Below are positions 43,701-52,269 of a stretch of 64,000 bases of DNA, piece after piece. A program made the position numbers and the translations under genes. How positions within the stretch are numbered: position 1 is the first letter of the stretch; each line of letters starts with the position of its first letter. Origin of the DNA: Leptobrachium leishanense (taxonomy: Eukaryota; Chordata; Amphibia; Anura; Megophryidae); NCBI GenBank assembly GCA_009667805.1, contig CM019070.1, forward strand, positions 58,346,735 through 58,410,734, written 5' to 3'. The notes beneath the pieces were generated by a model. That model made no database searches, was not told the DNA's origin, and saw nothing but the letters and a program-made list of their open reading frames with translations.

Positions 43701-46700
43701 TCCTTTAGTAAACTCACTGGCCAGTTGAACAGTACCCGGGTACCACACACACATATACACCTTTTACATTCTGGGACTTAACCTGTGCAGGACTCATTCT
43801 CTTTTACGAACCGGAACAGGGGTAAAAGATAAAGATACGTTCCGAATATATTTTTCTCTTTTTTCCGCTGCGCGTTTACCGCAATACGAAGGGATTGTAT
43901 GTTTGGGTTTTGCTACGTGTCCCCTTTTTCTGAACTATCGGGAAATTGCATTTCTTTTATGTTCGGCTGCGAATATTTTATTTTCCGAAATACGAAGCCT
44001 CGTGTTTCGTTTCTTTTCCGCTGCGCGTTTTACCGTGATACGAAATTACTGTAATAATACTTGTGAATACCGTGTCTCAACATCTGCTCAAATATTTTAG
44101 TAAACTATTTAAATGATAAAAACTCACAACTGTGTTGGAGTATATTTATTCCCTAGTGCGGGGAGACTGACCCGTGGTTCATTTTCAGCGGCTCCTCCGG
44201 GAGTGAGCGCTACAATAGTAAAGTCAGCAAATCGCTGATCAAATTCCTGTTGAAGGTTCTCCATGGCAGCGACATATTTATCAACACCAAGCATAGAAAG
44301 TTCTCCACTCTTTTCTTCAAACATAGATTTGAATGTTGGAAAATGGCTGAGATTTTTTTTGGGTGAACTGTGTTTTCCATAATTGAAGCTTCAAGGAGAA
44401 TGCTTTCACACTGTCAAAAGCCACAGTGACAAATTGGTTTGGACCCTGCAGCTTCAGATTCAGTTTGTTCAACACATGTGTCAAATCAACCAAAAATGCT
44501 AAGTCCATGACCCACTTGGGATCATCAAGCTCAGGAACATCCAGTCTTCCATCCATCAGAAATGTTTTGATTGGGGGGCGGAGCTAGCCGAGGAAGCGAG
44601 AGGCTGCATGTTGAAGGAGCTCCGTGATAAACACGGTTTTTAAAGTTATTTCCGCCGCTTGCTCGCACTTGAGAAACGCTCTACGGTCTCTGGGGGCACT
44701 GGGGGACTCGGTGAGTTTGCTTTACCCCCGAAATTGACGCTCCGGAGCGGATTAACCCCCGCGGCACAATCGGGGCCTAGTACTAGCGGCCATTTTAGAA
44801 GCCTGGAAGGAGATTTCTGAGACCTTTTACCGTTCTTCTTCCTTGTGCCTGCGCTTTTGGTGACATGCCCACCGGTCGCTCACAGAAGCTGCGGTCCAGA
44901 CAGAGGGACATTCGGGACTCCATGAGAGGTGGGTCCACTTCGAAGGGAGATGCGATCTCCTCCTCCCTCCCCCCGGGCTATGACTTTTCGGAAGATGAAC
45001 AGGACCCCTGGCACTCGGGTGGTAGCTCTGCGATGACCTGGATCTCCCCACAATCTCGGACACCAGACTCCCAAACACTATCTGCAGCAGCAAAAAAAAG
45101 GGCACAAAAGAAACGAAAAGCAGCGCTGACGGCGTCTTTGAGTGCCTCACTTACTGCTGGTGGCCTCTCTGACAGGGATTCGGCCGAGGAACACCAGCTT
45201 TAAGCCAGCAGTAGTGTGGCTTCATTACGACAGGACGTTTTGAGACCGGGTGCCCAACCGCAACAAACGAGAGCGACCTCACTCGAAACCCGTATGACAC
45301 AGCCCGAAGAAAGTCGGCAGGAGGAGGATGATGATCTTCCTCTTACGAAAAGAGACCTTCGGAGGATCCTGGACGAACTCCGCGAGATCCGGGGGGTGTG
45401 GAAACCTGAAGTGGCGGCGTTTCGGGAGGAGGTTGCAACAATCCGTACGCAGGTGACAGCAGTGCAGGCGACGACCTCTACAGTGCTATCGGAACATACT
45501 CACCGAAACAAGACACTGCCGTCGTAACGTCAGGGTCAGAGGCATCCCGGACTCTGTGTCGTCGGATGAACTCCCAGCTTATGTGTCTCGTTTGGCCCTT
45601 CGGATGGCGGGACTCCCTCCTGACAAGCCAGATGTGATCGGATCGGTATTCAGGGTTCGGAAACCTGCGGCGCTTTCGAAGGGGACACCCCGTGATGTTG
45701 TGGTGGCCTTTCGTGACATAGCATTTAAGGTCAAGCTTATGTCTGCTCCTGGTGCAAGAGATCCAGTGAAATTTGAGGGCTCCACTTTGGCTTTGTATCA
45801 CGACCTTCCATTCCAGACTCTGCTTGCTCGCAGGCGGTTCCGTCCTGTGACTGCAGTTCTTCGTCGGAGGGGGATCCGTTATCGGTGGGGCTTGGCGGGA
45901 GCATTGGTGGTGACACATAATAATGTCCCCTACACCATCACTGCTCCTGAGACCGCCTGGTCCGACCTTGAAGCGGCGGGCATCTCGCCGGACCCTCCGG
46001 AACTTCAGCCAGACTGAGACCTGAGCGATATTGTTTACCCCTCAGCTTTTTTCTTCTCTGTTTACGTGTCACTGGTCTATAGATAAGCTCTGAGTATAAT
46101 TTATCTGGACAATTTATGGCATTTACGTTGATAGTCCTACATGCTTATGTGTTTCTTTTGTGTTTTCTTCCTTCACTGAGGTTGGGACTTCTTGCTTTTT
46201 GTTTTTATTATTCCCTTATTGACCTGTTACTACTTGCATCTTACATTATCTGACTGGCTGACCGTAGTTAGTTTGGCCAGCCCTAGACGGCTGTCTTTTT
46301 CTACGTTTGATTTCTTGAATTTCTTGTTATGTATAATTCTCTAAAGAATTTAAAAAAAATAAAAAAATAAAAAAATGTTTTGATTTCCTGCCTCAGTTCA
46401 AAAAACCTCTTCAAGACATTGCCTCTGCTCAACCAGCGCACCTCTGTAAAATACAGGACATCACCATAAGCTGCTCCAATTTCCTGCAAAAAAGTACGAA
46501 ATTGGCGGTGCTGTAAGCCCCTTGTTCTGATGTGATTAATACATTTCACGACAACTGGCATAATATTTTCGACTTTCAAGCATTTGCTGCAAAGTGCCTG
46601 TTGATGAATAATGCAGTGCAAAGCTATAGCAGGATCTGCATTCTCTTCTTCCAGTTTTCTTTGTACCAGCGCCACTAGGCCATTTCTTTTCCCAGTCATT

Positions 46701-49700
46701 GATGGGGCACCATCTGTGGTTATTCCAACCAATTTATTCCAAGGCAAGGAAGCTCCATCGATAACATCACAGAGATGTTGAAATATGTTGCTGCCAGTAG
46801 TCTGTCCATGCATTGCAATTAAACTGAGCAACTCTTCAGTCACTTCAAACTGGTCATTAATCCCTCTGAGAAATACTGCAAGCTGAGCCGTGTCATTTAG
46901 GTCAGTGCTCTCGTCAAGAGCCAGCGAATAGAAGGAGAACTTTGTAGCTTTACTGCACAATTGATCATAGATGTTATTGGACAACTCACTGATCCTCTTC
47001 GCCACTGTGTTTGCTGATAGGCTGATGTTTCTGAACAGACTTGCCTTCTCAGGACAAAGGATATCGGCAACTTTTACCATGCAGTCTTTAAGAAACTGCC
47101 CTTCAGTAAATGGCTTTCCTGCTTTTGCAACTTGCTCATAGACCACATAGCTTGCCTCAACTGCTGCATCACATTCCTTTTTTGCACGCTTAAACAGATT
47201 TTGCTGCATGGACAGGCCTTTCTGAAGCTGGACAATTTGCCTCTCCCTTTCTTCTCTGTTATACTTTGCATACTGATCAGCATGTTTAGTATTATAATGC
47301 CGCTTAAGGTTGTAATCTTTCAGAACCGCAACCTTTTCATTGCAGATAAGGCAATTAGCCATCTTATTATACTCCACAAAAAAATAATCACTTGTCCATC
47401 GCTCTTGAAATTTTCTCTGCTCAGCATCAACTTTTCTTTTAGATTTAATGGACATTATGGCTTATTACGTCAGAGAATGCAATCTACTTCCAAATGTAAC
47501 TTGTTTTTTTTTCTACCTCCTCTCCTGACCGCTTTGTGTGATACAGGCTAAGGCTATGAATAAAAAGAGAAAAATATATATGTTTATGAAACCTATACCA
47601 TGGTTGTGTAACATATCTGTGCATGTAGTAAGTAACAACTGTGTCAGATGTGCAGGCCCGGACTAGGCATCGGGCATACCGGAAGTTTGCCCAGTATGTC
47701 GCTAGCCTCCCTGGCTGGTCAACATAACCAGCCAACCAGCGAGGCATCCTAGGCTGACTGAAGATGGCGGCCGGCCATGCAGCACGCCCTAAGATATAAT
47801 CAAAGGGAGCCGGCCAGCCATCGGCCCTCGTGACTAGGTCACAGGGCACGCTGCGTGACGTCTGCACCAGGGCATAGGGTGGCAGACGTCACGCGGCGCA
47901 GCCTGTGACCTAAGCAGAGTCAGCCGCCATCTTCAAATCTGTAGGGCCAAGCTCCACAGTAATGTGCAGTGTTTGAGGGTGTTACAGAGCTCCACAGTAA
48001 TGTACAGTGTTGTATGGGTGTCAGAGATCCGCAGTAATGTGCAGTGTTGTATGGGTGTCACAGAGCTCCACAGTAATGTGCTGTGTGTATGAGGGCATCA
48101 CAGAGCTCCACAGTAACGTGTGGTGTGTGTATGAGGGCATCACAGAGTAATATTTTCATTTTTACTTTTATTAAACTGTTTATCTCTCTGAACATATTTT
48201 TGTATTTTTCTGCCTGCCGAAATTTTTGATTCCCATTTATATTTTTTTAAAGGTCTTTTTATTTTACTCTGTAGCAGACCTTTTTTTTTAATAGTACCCA
48301 GTTTATTATTTCCACGCATTTTTCGTGCATTTTTATGGTTTTAAACACCTTTTGAAGAATAACAGAGGTTTGTTTTTTTAACCAGTTCAGCAGTTAGCTC
48401 GGAGGCGTTCAGCAGCTCGTCTGAGGTTTTTGGCGTTGTGCGGCAGGTGATTGGCGGTCTGCGGCAGCTCAACACACTTTGGGAAAATTTTATTCAATTT
48501 GCCAAAGCACACAGAACGAGAGCGCTCCAAAATGTTGGGACATTTCAGTGCTCTCTGAATAAGCCCTTTTGTGATACTGGTCCTCAGTGCTGTGAGCTGT
48601 TTTAATTCTATTTATGGCACATCTTCCATACTGGCCTTATAATTAAGACCAGTATGGGAGAGGTGCTATAAATAGAATTAAACAGCTCACAGCACTGTCT
48701 GATGGGTTGTGAGTTGTATATTTATTGCACATTTTTTAAAATTATTTAATATTTTATTATTTATAAAGTAATAAATTAAAAACAGTTTGCCCCCTAACAC
48801 TATACTGAGCATTAAAACAATTTTATCCCTGGTGAACCAGTGGAGAAAGGATTTATTACCTGTAGGGTCAGAGAAAAACCTTCTCCGTTGGAATGTTAGA
48901 CCCAGTCAACACATTTACAGCCGATGAGCCGCTCATGTGACATACTCGGCCAGCCGCGCTTATTGATTTATGTCAGAGCATGATCTCCGACTCACACTGA
49001 GCGCCGGCACCACGTGAGATTGATGCAGCTGCGTGGTACAGGCTTTCTTCCGGCGGGCCATTTGTAACTGGTCCGCGGGCCACAAATGGCCCGCGGGCCG
49101 GTACTTTGAGACCCCTGCTTTAAACCTAAGAGTTGAAAACTTCAGAAAACCGCTCGAGTTCGATTGCATTCGGAAGCATCTGAATTGGAGTGACCTTTTC
49201 ATTTCAGAAATTAATCAATGCAGCATTTTTATCCGTGTCCACAATGTGGCTTCCGAATGCAATCGAACTCAAGCTGTTTTCTGAATTTTTCGACTCTTAG
49301 GTTTAAGGTACTTTTAGAGTTAAGGTTAGAGTTAAGGTTAGTATCATGGTTAAGGTGTCAGGTCCCTCGCAGCAGACACCACAAAAGGTCCTGATCTGGG
49401 TCTGTGCCATCCTGTAACCAGCAACACCGCATTTGTCCCAAACCAGGGTTCCCATCTAGCCCTCTCCTTCATCCAGTTCCTTGATCCTTCAAGCCCATTG
49501 TTTCCTATATGTCTACCCTTAGGTTAATTACCCCTCACCTGTTGTGCCTCCATATAGGGATACTACGCCCGATGCTCCCCACTAGAGTCATACGCTGTGT
49601 GATCCTGTTTGTACCTGAAATCCAGACCCCCTTGCCTCCCCTACCGGACTCCTATTTATCAAGACCACCTTGCCTTGTTTATCTGGACTTCTGTTTTGGA

Positions 49701-52200
49701 TTATCTCCTCATTTTGCCTAAAGGACTTTTGTTTCTCCCAAAGACTTTCACCATTCATATGGATTCCTGACCCCTGTACCAAGACCCATTTGTTGTCACA
49801 TATACCAAAGACCCTCTGCTATCTGTGTATCTGTCCCTGTGTCCTGCAATCTGCCTTTTGTTTATAACCTGTGTCTCAGCAAGTACCTTCTTTGTTTCCT
49901 CCTAGTCTAGTTATCTGTTCTGTCCTCCTCAGTTCCTCTCCTGTCTCTCCCTTGCATCTAGTTTACCTCAGTTCATTTCATGGCTCGCCCCTGTGTATCA
50001 GCTCCTTTCATGTCTTGCTCCTGTGTCTAGTCATAATCTCTATTTAGTTCTGCTTCTGTATTTTCCTTTGACCGCAAACCGGACTCACCCGCTCACCACA
50101 CAAAGCGCACCTGACCTAAGGTTTGCAATTAGGGTTAGGCTACTATTTGTGTTTGTTTTAGGTAGAGTTTCCAGATCGGCCATGTTTTTCTGGACACATA
50201 TAATTTATTCATACTGATGGCCAGTGCATGTAAAATGCCACCCTGCAGCATGTATAATTCATACACTGCAGATAGGAAATTACTAAGGAAACTCAGGTGA
50301 CCTGCCTTGATTTCGTTCAGACAGCATATGAATCATACAGGTTTCAGGGCAGCATTTTTCCATGTGCTCCCCTCTGCATGAAATCATAATACATGTCCAG
50401 GAAAACATGGCCGACCTGGCAGCTCTAGTTTTAGGGTCTAGGTGTCGTTTTACGTTCCTGCAATGTGAAGCTTCTGCTGCCGCTGTTTGGATTTTTCTTT
50501 TGTAAAATGCTGGCATTTTTGAGGAGTTGCAACAGCAATTTTCGCCAATGTTTGCAACGGCAGAGATTGCTGGATAACCCCCTCTGTGAACCATGGCTTG
50601 TTTTGGGATGGATTCGATTGTCAGTGGAACCCAGGTGGCACTGTGCCCAGTATTTTTGCTCCATTCAACCCTCCATAAAAGGTAACATTGGCGTCTCCTG
50701 GTGTATGAGCATTTTACTACATAGAAAAAGACATAAACTTGCACCTATGTTTATTTATTGGTATCTTTCTTGCCATATCTGCTGGCAGAATTTAAACATC
50801 AAACTGTATTATTTATATACAGAATCCTTATCGTCCACTTGATTGTACTTTAACTCAATAATCACATTTCTATAATGGCAAAGGGCATGGGACATGACAA
50901 AGACTATTCGGCAAGCTTGAAGTCATTTCAAGTCTAAACAGTAATGTCGACTTATTTTATGACATCCTTAGGTTAATTTAAAACTACATAAAAGGTGTGC
51001 TTTATTATTTAGATGTCAAAGATCAGGGTTTTATCATGTATTATCTAACATTTATATGCAAAGCTGTCACGTTTTATGCAAAGACAGAGGGAAGGTAATC
51101 TTGCACAAAACCCTTAGGAAGCAGAAAACGTCAATGAATGATATACACTATCCTAAGCAGAGATAAAAAAAACTCATCTACATCAATAAAAAAACCCGCA
51201 ACTGCACCCATTTTAGTTATCTGTGATATGACGGGTCAACCTTATAGTCCCACAAATTAACCCCTTATGGACCTAGGGTCTGTAAAGTCAATGCATTTAG
51301 GATGGAACAGTTACGTCATTGGTCTTTAAGGGGTTAAAGTACAGGATGAGCACCCCTATTCTGGAATGCTTAGGGCCCTGACCATTCTGAATTTCGATTT
51401 CTTCTGGATATTGGAATCCCGGAGAATCCAATGTTGGAGGGTAAAATTATTGCAGCAATGGAGCTGCGATCCACTTCCCGCTGCAGCGCAAGCTTGTACA
51501 CACACTGGGAGAAACTGAGCAGCCTTTTCCGAGGGACATTCAGCTCACAGCCAGCAGGCCTCTGGGCAGCATGCTCCACCCTGGGGCTGCCCCGAGCCCT
51601 CCAGCATGTGACATGCTATACTGCAGCTGTCGGAGGAGCGCCAGACTACAGGAGAACACGTTTGGAGTTTGAGGGAGGTAAGTAATTCTGAAAACCCATA
51701 GATTTTGAAAATGCCAGATTTCAAAGTCTTCCAGATAAGGGGTACCCAACCATTATTAGGCTAGCATGGCACTAAACCATCCTAATGTAATTTTTATATC
51801 ACCCTGAATGATAGGCTTTTTTAAATTACATTTTCACTGCCATGTTACAAAAGATTACTTTCTGAATATATCAAAAGCAGTTTAACTCCAATAATGAGGT
51901 GAAGTCAACACCAAGGCCAAGGGTGCTCAGTGACACTGGTTCCAGGGTACACTAGGCAGAGATGGATTTATTATTTAGCAAAATTAAGTTAAGAGTAAAT
52001 AATTCACATCAACTTGTCATCATTGTATCAAGGCTCTCTGTTTAGAATGAAATTCAAAAAGACAACAGATAACAACATAACTCACTGAAGACAAAATCAA
52101 ATACTTACTTATCTCCCAGATAACTATGGAAAGATATATCACCATGTGTTGTTTCAGCTTTGAAGTCTGGAAAATCATCTCCAAGCAGTAAGGAACACAT
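28560..52200 (-). CDS. PRDX6-like peroxiredoxin, diverged tandem copy 2, five exons
   Basis: Paralogue of the 1-Cys peroxiredoxin gene at 7638-17827, same strand and identical intron positions and phases. Exons: 52200-52109, 41784-41628, 36971-36825, 32810-32664, 28703-28560; joined 228 aa, starting [16 protein letters not shown] and ending [10 protein letters not shown]. It keeps Cys46 in [14 protein letters not shown], His38 and Arg131 (SAR), so a peroxidase function is plausible. The lipase motif is GDKWG (Lys31) and the triad Asp is Ala139 (ILDPAKK), so two of three phospholipase residues are gone. Only about half of the residues match copy 1, yet no stop, frameshift or broken splice site was found, which argues for a functional diverged gene and not a relic. 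A TATA box lies upstream. The introns are swollen by transposons (intron 1 is 10.3 kb, 6.5 kb of it one hAT element). Confidence 0.9.
28857..29540 (-). repeat. Poly-T-led unknown insertion in intron 4
   Basis: A T-run (28858-28874) followed by TCTCAATTTTTATTTTTAAG suggests the 3' end of a reverse-oriented retroelement; beyond it is G-rich sequence of unknown origin. No target duplication recognised. Confidence 0.3.
29541..30506. other. Intron sequence of PRDX6-like copy 2, unassigned
   Basis: About 1 kb with one 143-codon open frame (29797-30228) that matches nothing I recognise and has no supporting splice or homology evidence. No repeat boundaries seen. Confidence 0.3.
30507..31169. mobile_element. 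Tigger/pogo-type element with two internal foldbacks
   Basis: Bounded by TA on each side, left end CAGTATTCCCCCGCATATTC, right end ATTTCGGGGGATTACTG, like Tigger/MER2-type termini (CAGTA..CCCC). Inside are two separate hairpins: 30633-30771 (CTCCACCTCCCCAGGCTCCA against TGGAGCCTGGGGAGGTGGAG) and 30855-30990 (GGCCAGGGCATTCCCTTCTC against GAGAATGCCC). No transposase. Confidence 0.7.
31584..32047. mobile_element. piggyBac-like MITE in TTAA
   Basis: TTAA on both sides (31580-31583, 32048-32051). Left end AGGGACACTCTACAC, right end CTAGAGTATCCCG; imperfect inverted termini of the AGGGACACT type common in frog genomes. A relative starts near 40316 (AAAGGGACACCCTACACACC). Confidence 0.55.
32048..32660. 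other. Intron 4 of PRDX6-like copy 2, no feature
   Basis: AT-rich intron without recognised repeats or exons. Confidence 0.4.
32664..32810 (-). CDS. PRDX6-like copy 2, exon 4
   Basis: 147 nt, acceptor CCTTTTCAG, donor GTAATG. Encodes [20 protein letters not shown], then [20 protein letters not shown] and EAEWQ. GPDKK of copy 1 is DPAKK here. An extra Cys (KCVF) is present. Confidence 0.92.
33100..34812 (+). repeat. Minisatellite array 2 (AGCTCACATGGGTATATTTGCCCC)
   Basis: About 1.7 kb of 23-26 bp units. The reverse complement, GGGGCAAATATACCCATGTG, is clearly related to the array 1 unit (GGGGCAGTATATCCATG), so this is the same satellite in opposite orientation. The variant AGATCACATGGGTATATATT recurs near 33229, 33475, 33739, 34055, 34247 and 34467, marking a higher-order repeat. 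Units near 34650-34800 are the most diverged. Lies in intron 3 of PRDX6-like copy 2. Confidence 0.93.
34815..35045. repeat. GC-rich CpG block flanking array 2
   Basis: Repeated GCGCGTGCAGCCTCTACCTG-type blocks and CCGCCGCGGC/GCCGCGGCGG palindromes, ending GGCTTGGCGACGGACACGCC. Very CpG-rich for an intron. Possibly part of the element that carried the array. Confidence 0.45.
35062..35118 (-). mobile_element. SINE-like fragment
   Basis: ATTTTACCAGGAAGGATATA and TTTTCAAGTATGTCCTGGG match the SINE-like family (877-1065) in reverse orientation. Confidence 0.5.
35293..36327. mobile_element. Non-autonomous hAT, deletion derivative of the 42614 element
   Basis: Starts CAGGGGTCTCAAAGTACCGA and ends TTTGAGTTTGAGATCCCTG; perfect 8-bp duplication CTCTAGAT at 35285-35292 and 36328-36335. 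About 80 bp at each end match the ends of the autonomous-type hAT 42614-49117 in opposite orientation. The interior is AT-rich with GTGGAGCTCTGTGATACGCT repeats (35785-35900). No transposase. Confidence 0.85.
36349..36583. mobile_element. MITE with CAGGGTTATTCAGAGAGAGG ends
   Basis: Perfect 25-bp inverted termini (CAGGGTTATTCAGAGAGAGG...CCTCTCTCTGAATAACCCTG). Inside is a copy of the 595-771 type hairpin (TTCTAGGTCAAAATAGCC with its inverse). Confidence 0.75.
36825..36971 (-). CDS. PRDX6-like copy 2, exon 3
   Basis: 147 nt, acceptor TTTCATTCAG, donor GTAAGT. Encodes [20 protein letters not shown] through GLPLSARH. The least conserved exon between the copies. Confidence 0.9.
37459..38077. mobile_element. 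hAT-like MITE, AGGTGTGCA ends
   Basis: Left TAGAGGTGTGCACGGC, right AAATGCACACCTATAG form inverted termini. The interior is rich in TTCGAATT-like sequence (TCGATATCGACTCGAATTTC). Its right half is included in the tandem duplication below. Confidence 0.5.
37785..39110. repeat. Near-identical 663-bp direct tandem duplication
   Basis: 37785-38447 is repeated as 38448-39110; both begin TGTCATTTGCTTTAGTACTT and end GTGCTGTAACGATTG. I noticed a single difference (GCATAACAAATC at 37926 versus GCATAACGAATC at 38589). The unit fuses the right half of a hAT-like MITE to about 370 bp of unrelated intron. Open frames inside are identical in both copies and not coding. Confidence 0.92.
39334..39504. mobile_element. 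hAT-type MITE, relative of 1118-1304
   Basis: CAGGGGTCCCCAGGGCCCAC at the left, TGGGATGGAGACCACTG at the right; the middle shares GTGATTGCAGGATTCAGTCT with 1118-1304. Confidence 0.55.
39505..41627. other. Intron 2 of PRDX6-like copy 2
   Basis: No exon recognised. Contains the beginning of an AGGGACAC-type MITE near 40316 and otherwise unassigned AT-rich DNA. Confidence 0.4.
41628..41784 (-). CDS. PRDX6-like copy 2, exon 2 (peroxidatic Cys)
   Basis: 157 nt, acceptor TTTCTAG, donor GTGAAG. Encodes [20 protein letters not shown] with Cys46, then [20 protein letters not shown]. Confidence 0.93.
42176..42283. repeat. Inverted repeat (hairpin)
   Basis: CACATTGGGTAGATTTC mirrors GAAATCTACCCAATGTG, and GTTTTATTTGGAATC mirrors ATTCCAAATAAAAC around a short loop. 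Possible small MITE in intron 1 of copy 2. Confidence 0.6.
43144..44214. mobile_element. Probable solo LTR (TG...CA, 4-bp TSD)
   Basis: Begins TGTAGCGCT and ends AGCGCTACA, flanked by ATAG at 43140-43143 and 44215-44218. TG/CA ends with a short inverted repeat and a 4-bp duplication fit a solo LTR of about 1.07 kb; a TIR element is the alternative. It splits the hAT transposase frame between two conserved blocks. Open frames inside are not recognisable. Confidence 0.6.
44573..46372 (+). mobile_element. L1-like retrotransposon with ORF1 but no ORF2
   Basis: A target duplication of about 13 bp (AAATGTTTTGATT) at 44560-44572 and 46373-46385 bounds a 1.8-kb insert that ends in an A-rich tail (TAAAAAAAATAAAAAAATAA). 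It has a 5' UTR, an ORF1-like coding region (44865-46017) and a 3' UTR, but no endonuclease or reverse transcriptase. Confidence 0.8.
44865..46017 (+). pseudogene. L1-type ORF1 (RNA-binding chaperone-like), frame-broken
   Basis: Three consecutive plus-strand frames. Frame 1 (44865-45203) is a basic, Ser-rich N-terminus ([18 protein letters not shown]). Frame 2 (45216-45527) is a likely coiled coil ([36 protein letters not shown]). Frame 3 (45556-46017) is an RRM/C-terminal domain, preceded just upstream by a [12 protein letters not shown] start, with [20 protein letters not shown] and [10 protein letters not shown]. Order and motifs match L1/Tx1 ORF1 proteins. At least a stop at about 45201 and a frame change near 45525 break it. 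Confidence 0.7.
47945..48150. repeat. Short tandem repeat with AGAGCTCCACAGTAATGTG
   Basis: About five units of 35-45 bp, each CACAGAGCTCCACAGTAATG followed by TGCAGTGTTGTATGGGTG or TGTGTATGAGGGCA. The same motif, inverted, appears in the 35293-36327 hAT and at 12725 and 20125. Confidence 0.75.
48588..48706. repeat. Perfect-looking hairpin inside the hAT
   Basis: CAGTGCTGTGAGCTGTTTTA...ATTCTATTTATGGCAC mirrors GTGCTATAAATAGAAT...TAAACAGCTCACAGCACTG around TTATAATTAAG. About 55-bp arms; could be a nested MITE. Confidence 0.75.
49119..49306. repeat. Inverted-repeat element hit by the hAT
   Basis: AACCTAAGAGTTGAAAA mirrors TTTTTCGACTCTTAGGTT, and GAGTTCGATTGCATTCGGAA mirrors TTCCGAATGCAATCGAACTC. 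The left tip coincides with the hAT target site. Confidence 0.6.
49307..50160. other. Intron 1 of copy 2, pyrimidine-rich unassigned sequence
   Basis: CT-rich stretch (49380-50100) reminiscent of an old dispersed repeat (TTAGGTTAATTACCCCTCAC, CACCTGTTG), no gene recognised. Confidence 0.35.
50166..50440. repeat. Inverted-repeat element
   Basis: CCAGATCGGCCATGTTTTTC at the left mirrors GGAAAACATGGCCGACCTGG at the right; inner arms also pair (GGACACATATAATTTATTCA against TGAAATCATAATACATGTCC, imperfect). Confidence 0.55.
50441..52108. other. Intron 1 of PRDX6-like copy 2, right part
   Basis: No exon or clear transposon recognised; AT-rich unique-looking DNA. Confidence 0.4.
52109..52200 (-). 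CDS. PRDX6-like copy 2, exon 1
   Basis: ATG at 52200-52198; [20 protein letters not shown] then [10 protein letters not shown], plus two bases of codon 31. Donor GTAAGT. Exactly 92 nt as in copy 1. His25 is retained. The exon also ends in AA, giving Lys31 with exon 2. Confidence 0.88.
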
Positions 52201-52261
52201 CTTGAGTGCTCACTCAAATACGATGTATTAGTATCGGCACAATCTTCTTCTTACCAGCGTA

Positions 52262-52268
52262 TTTTATA
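52262..52268 (-). promoter_or_regulatory. TATA box of PRDX6-like copy 2
   Basis: On the minus strand CCGTATAAAATACGC, with TATAAAA about 62 bp upstream of the ATG at 52200. This predicts a transcription start near 52235 and a 5' UTR of about 35 nt. Copy 1 has no comparable TATA box, so the two paralogues probably differ in regulation. Confidence 0.6.
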
Positions 52269-52269
52269 C

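Larger units (their letters stand above)
42722..47455 (-). pseudogene. hAT transposase of the ZBED/GTF2IRD2-like type, disrupted
   Basis: Start at 47455 ([16 protein letters not shown]). Residues 35-58 form a BED-like zinc finger (C-x2-C ... H-x4-H in CLIC...RHYNTKH). Then come the RNase-H-like core with [18 protein letters not shown] and the [17 protein letters not shown] and [13 protein letters not shown] motifs. The first segment runs to about 46386, where the L1-like insertion begins. Then [20 protein letters not shown] (44556 down to 44317, with a frame change) to 44215, the probable solo LTR, and the C-terminal hAT dimerisation region ([19 protein letters not shown], 43120-42722). Two insertions and a frameshift make it inactive. 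Similar transposases were domesticated in vertebrates (ZBED, FAM200, GTF2IRD2), but the disruptions here speak against a host gene. Confidence 0.88.
42614..49117 (-). mobile_element. hAT (Charlie-like) transposon, 6.5 kb, with nested insertions
   Basis: Termini CAGGGGTCTCAAACTCAAAT and GGTACTTTGAGACCCCTG, perfect 8-bp duplication CTTTAAAC at 42606-42613 and 49118-49125. Encodes a hAT transposase on the minus strand, interrupted by a probable solo LTR (43144-44214) and an L1-like element (44573-46372). The 3.6 kb beyond the ORF (47456-49117) holds short tandem repeats and a hairpin. Parent-type of the 35293-36327 element. Confidence 0.9.

Noticed and set aside
46301..47455. Domesticated host gene from the hAT transposase
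   Set aside because: The frame is cut by an L1-like element and a probable solo LTR and has a frameshift, and it lies inside intact hAT ends with a perfect TSD.
28560..52200. PRDX6 copy 2 as a processed pseudogene
   Set aside because: It retains all four introns at the same phases and has no disabling mutation.
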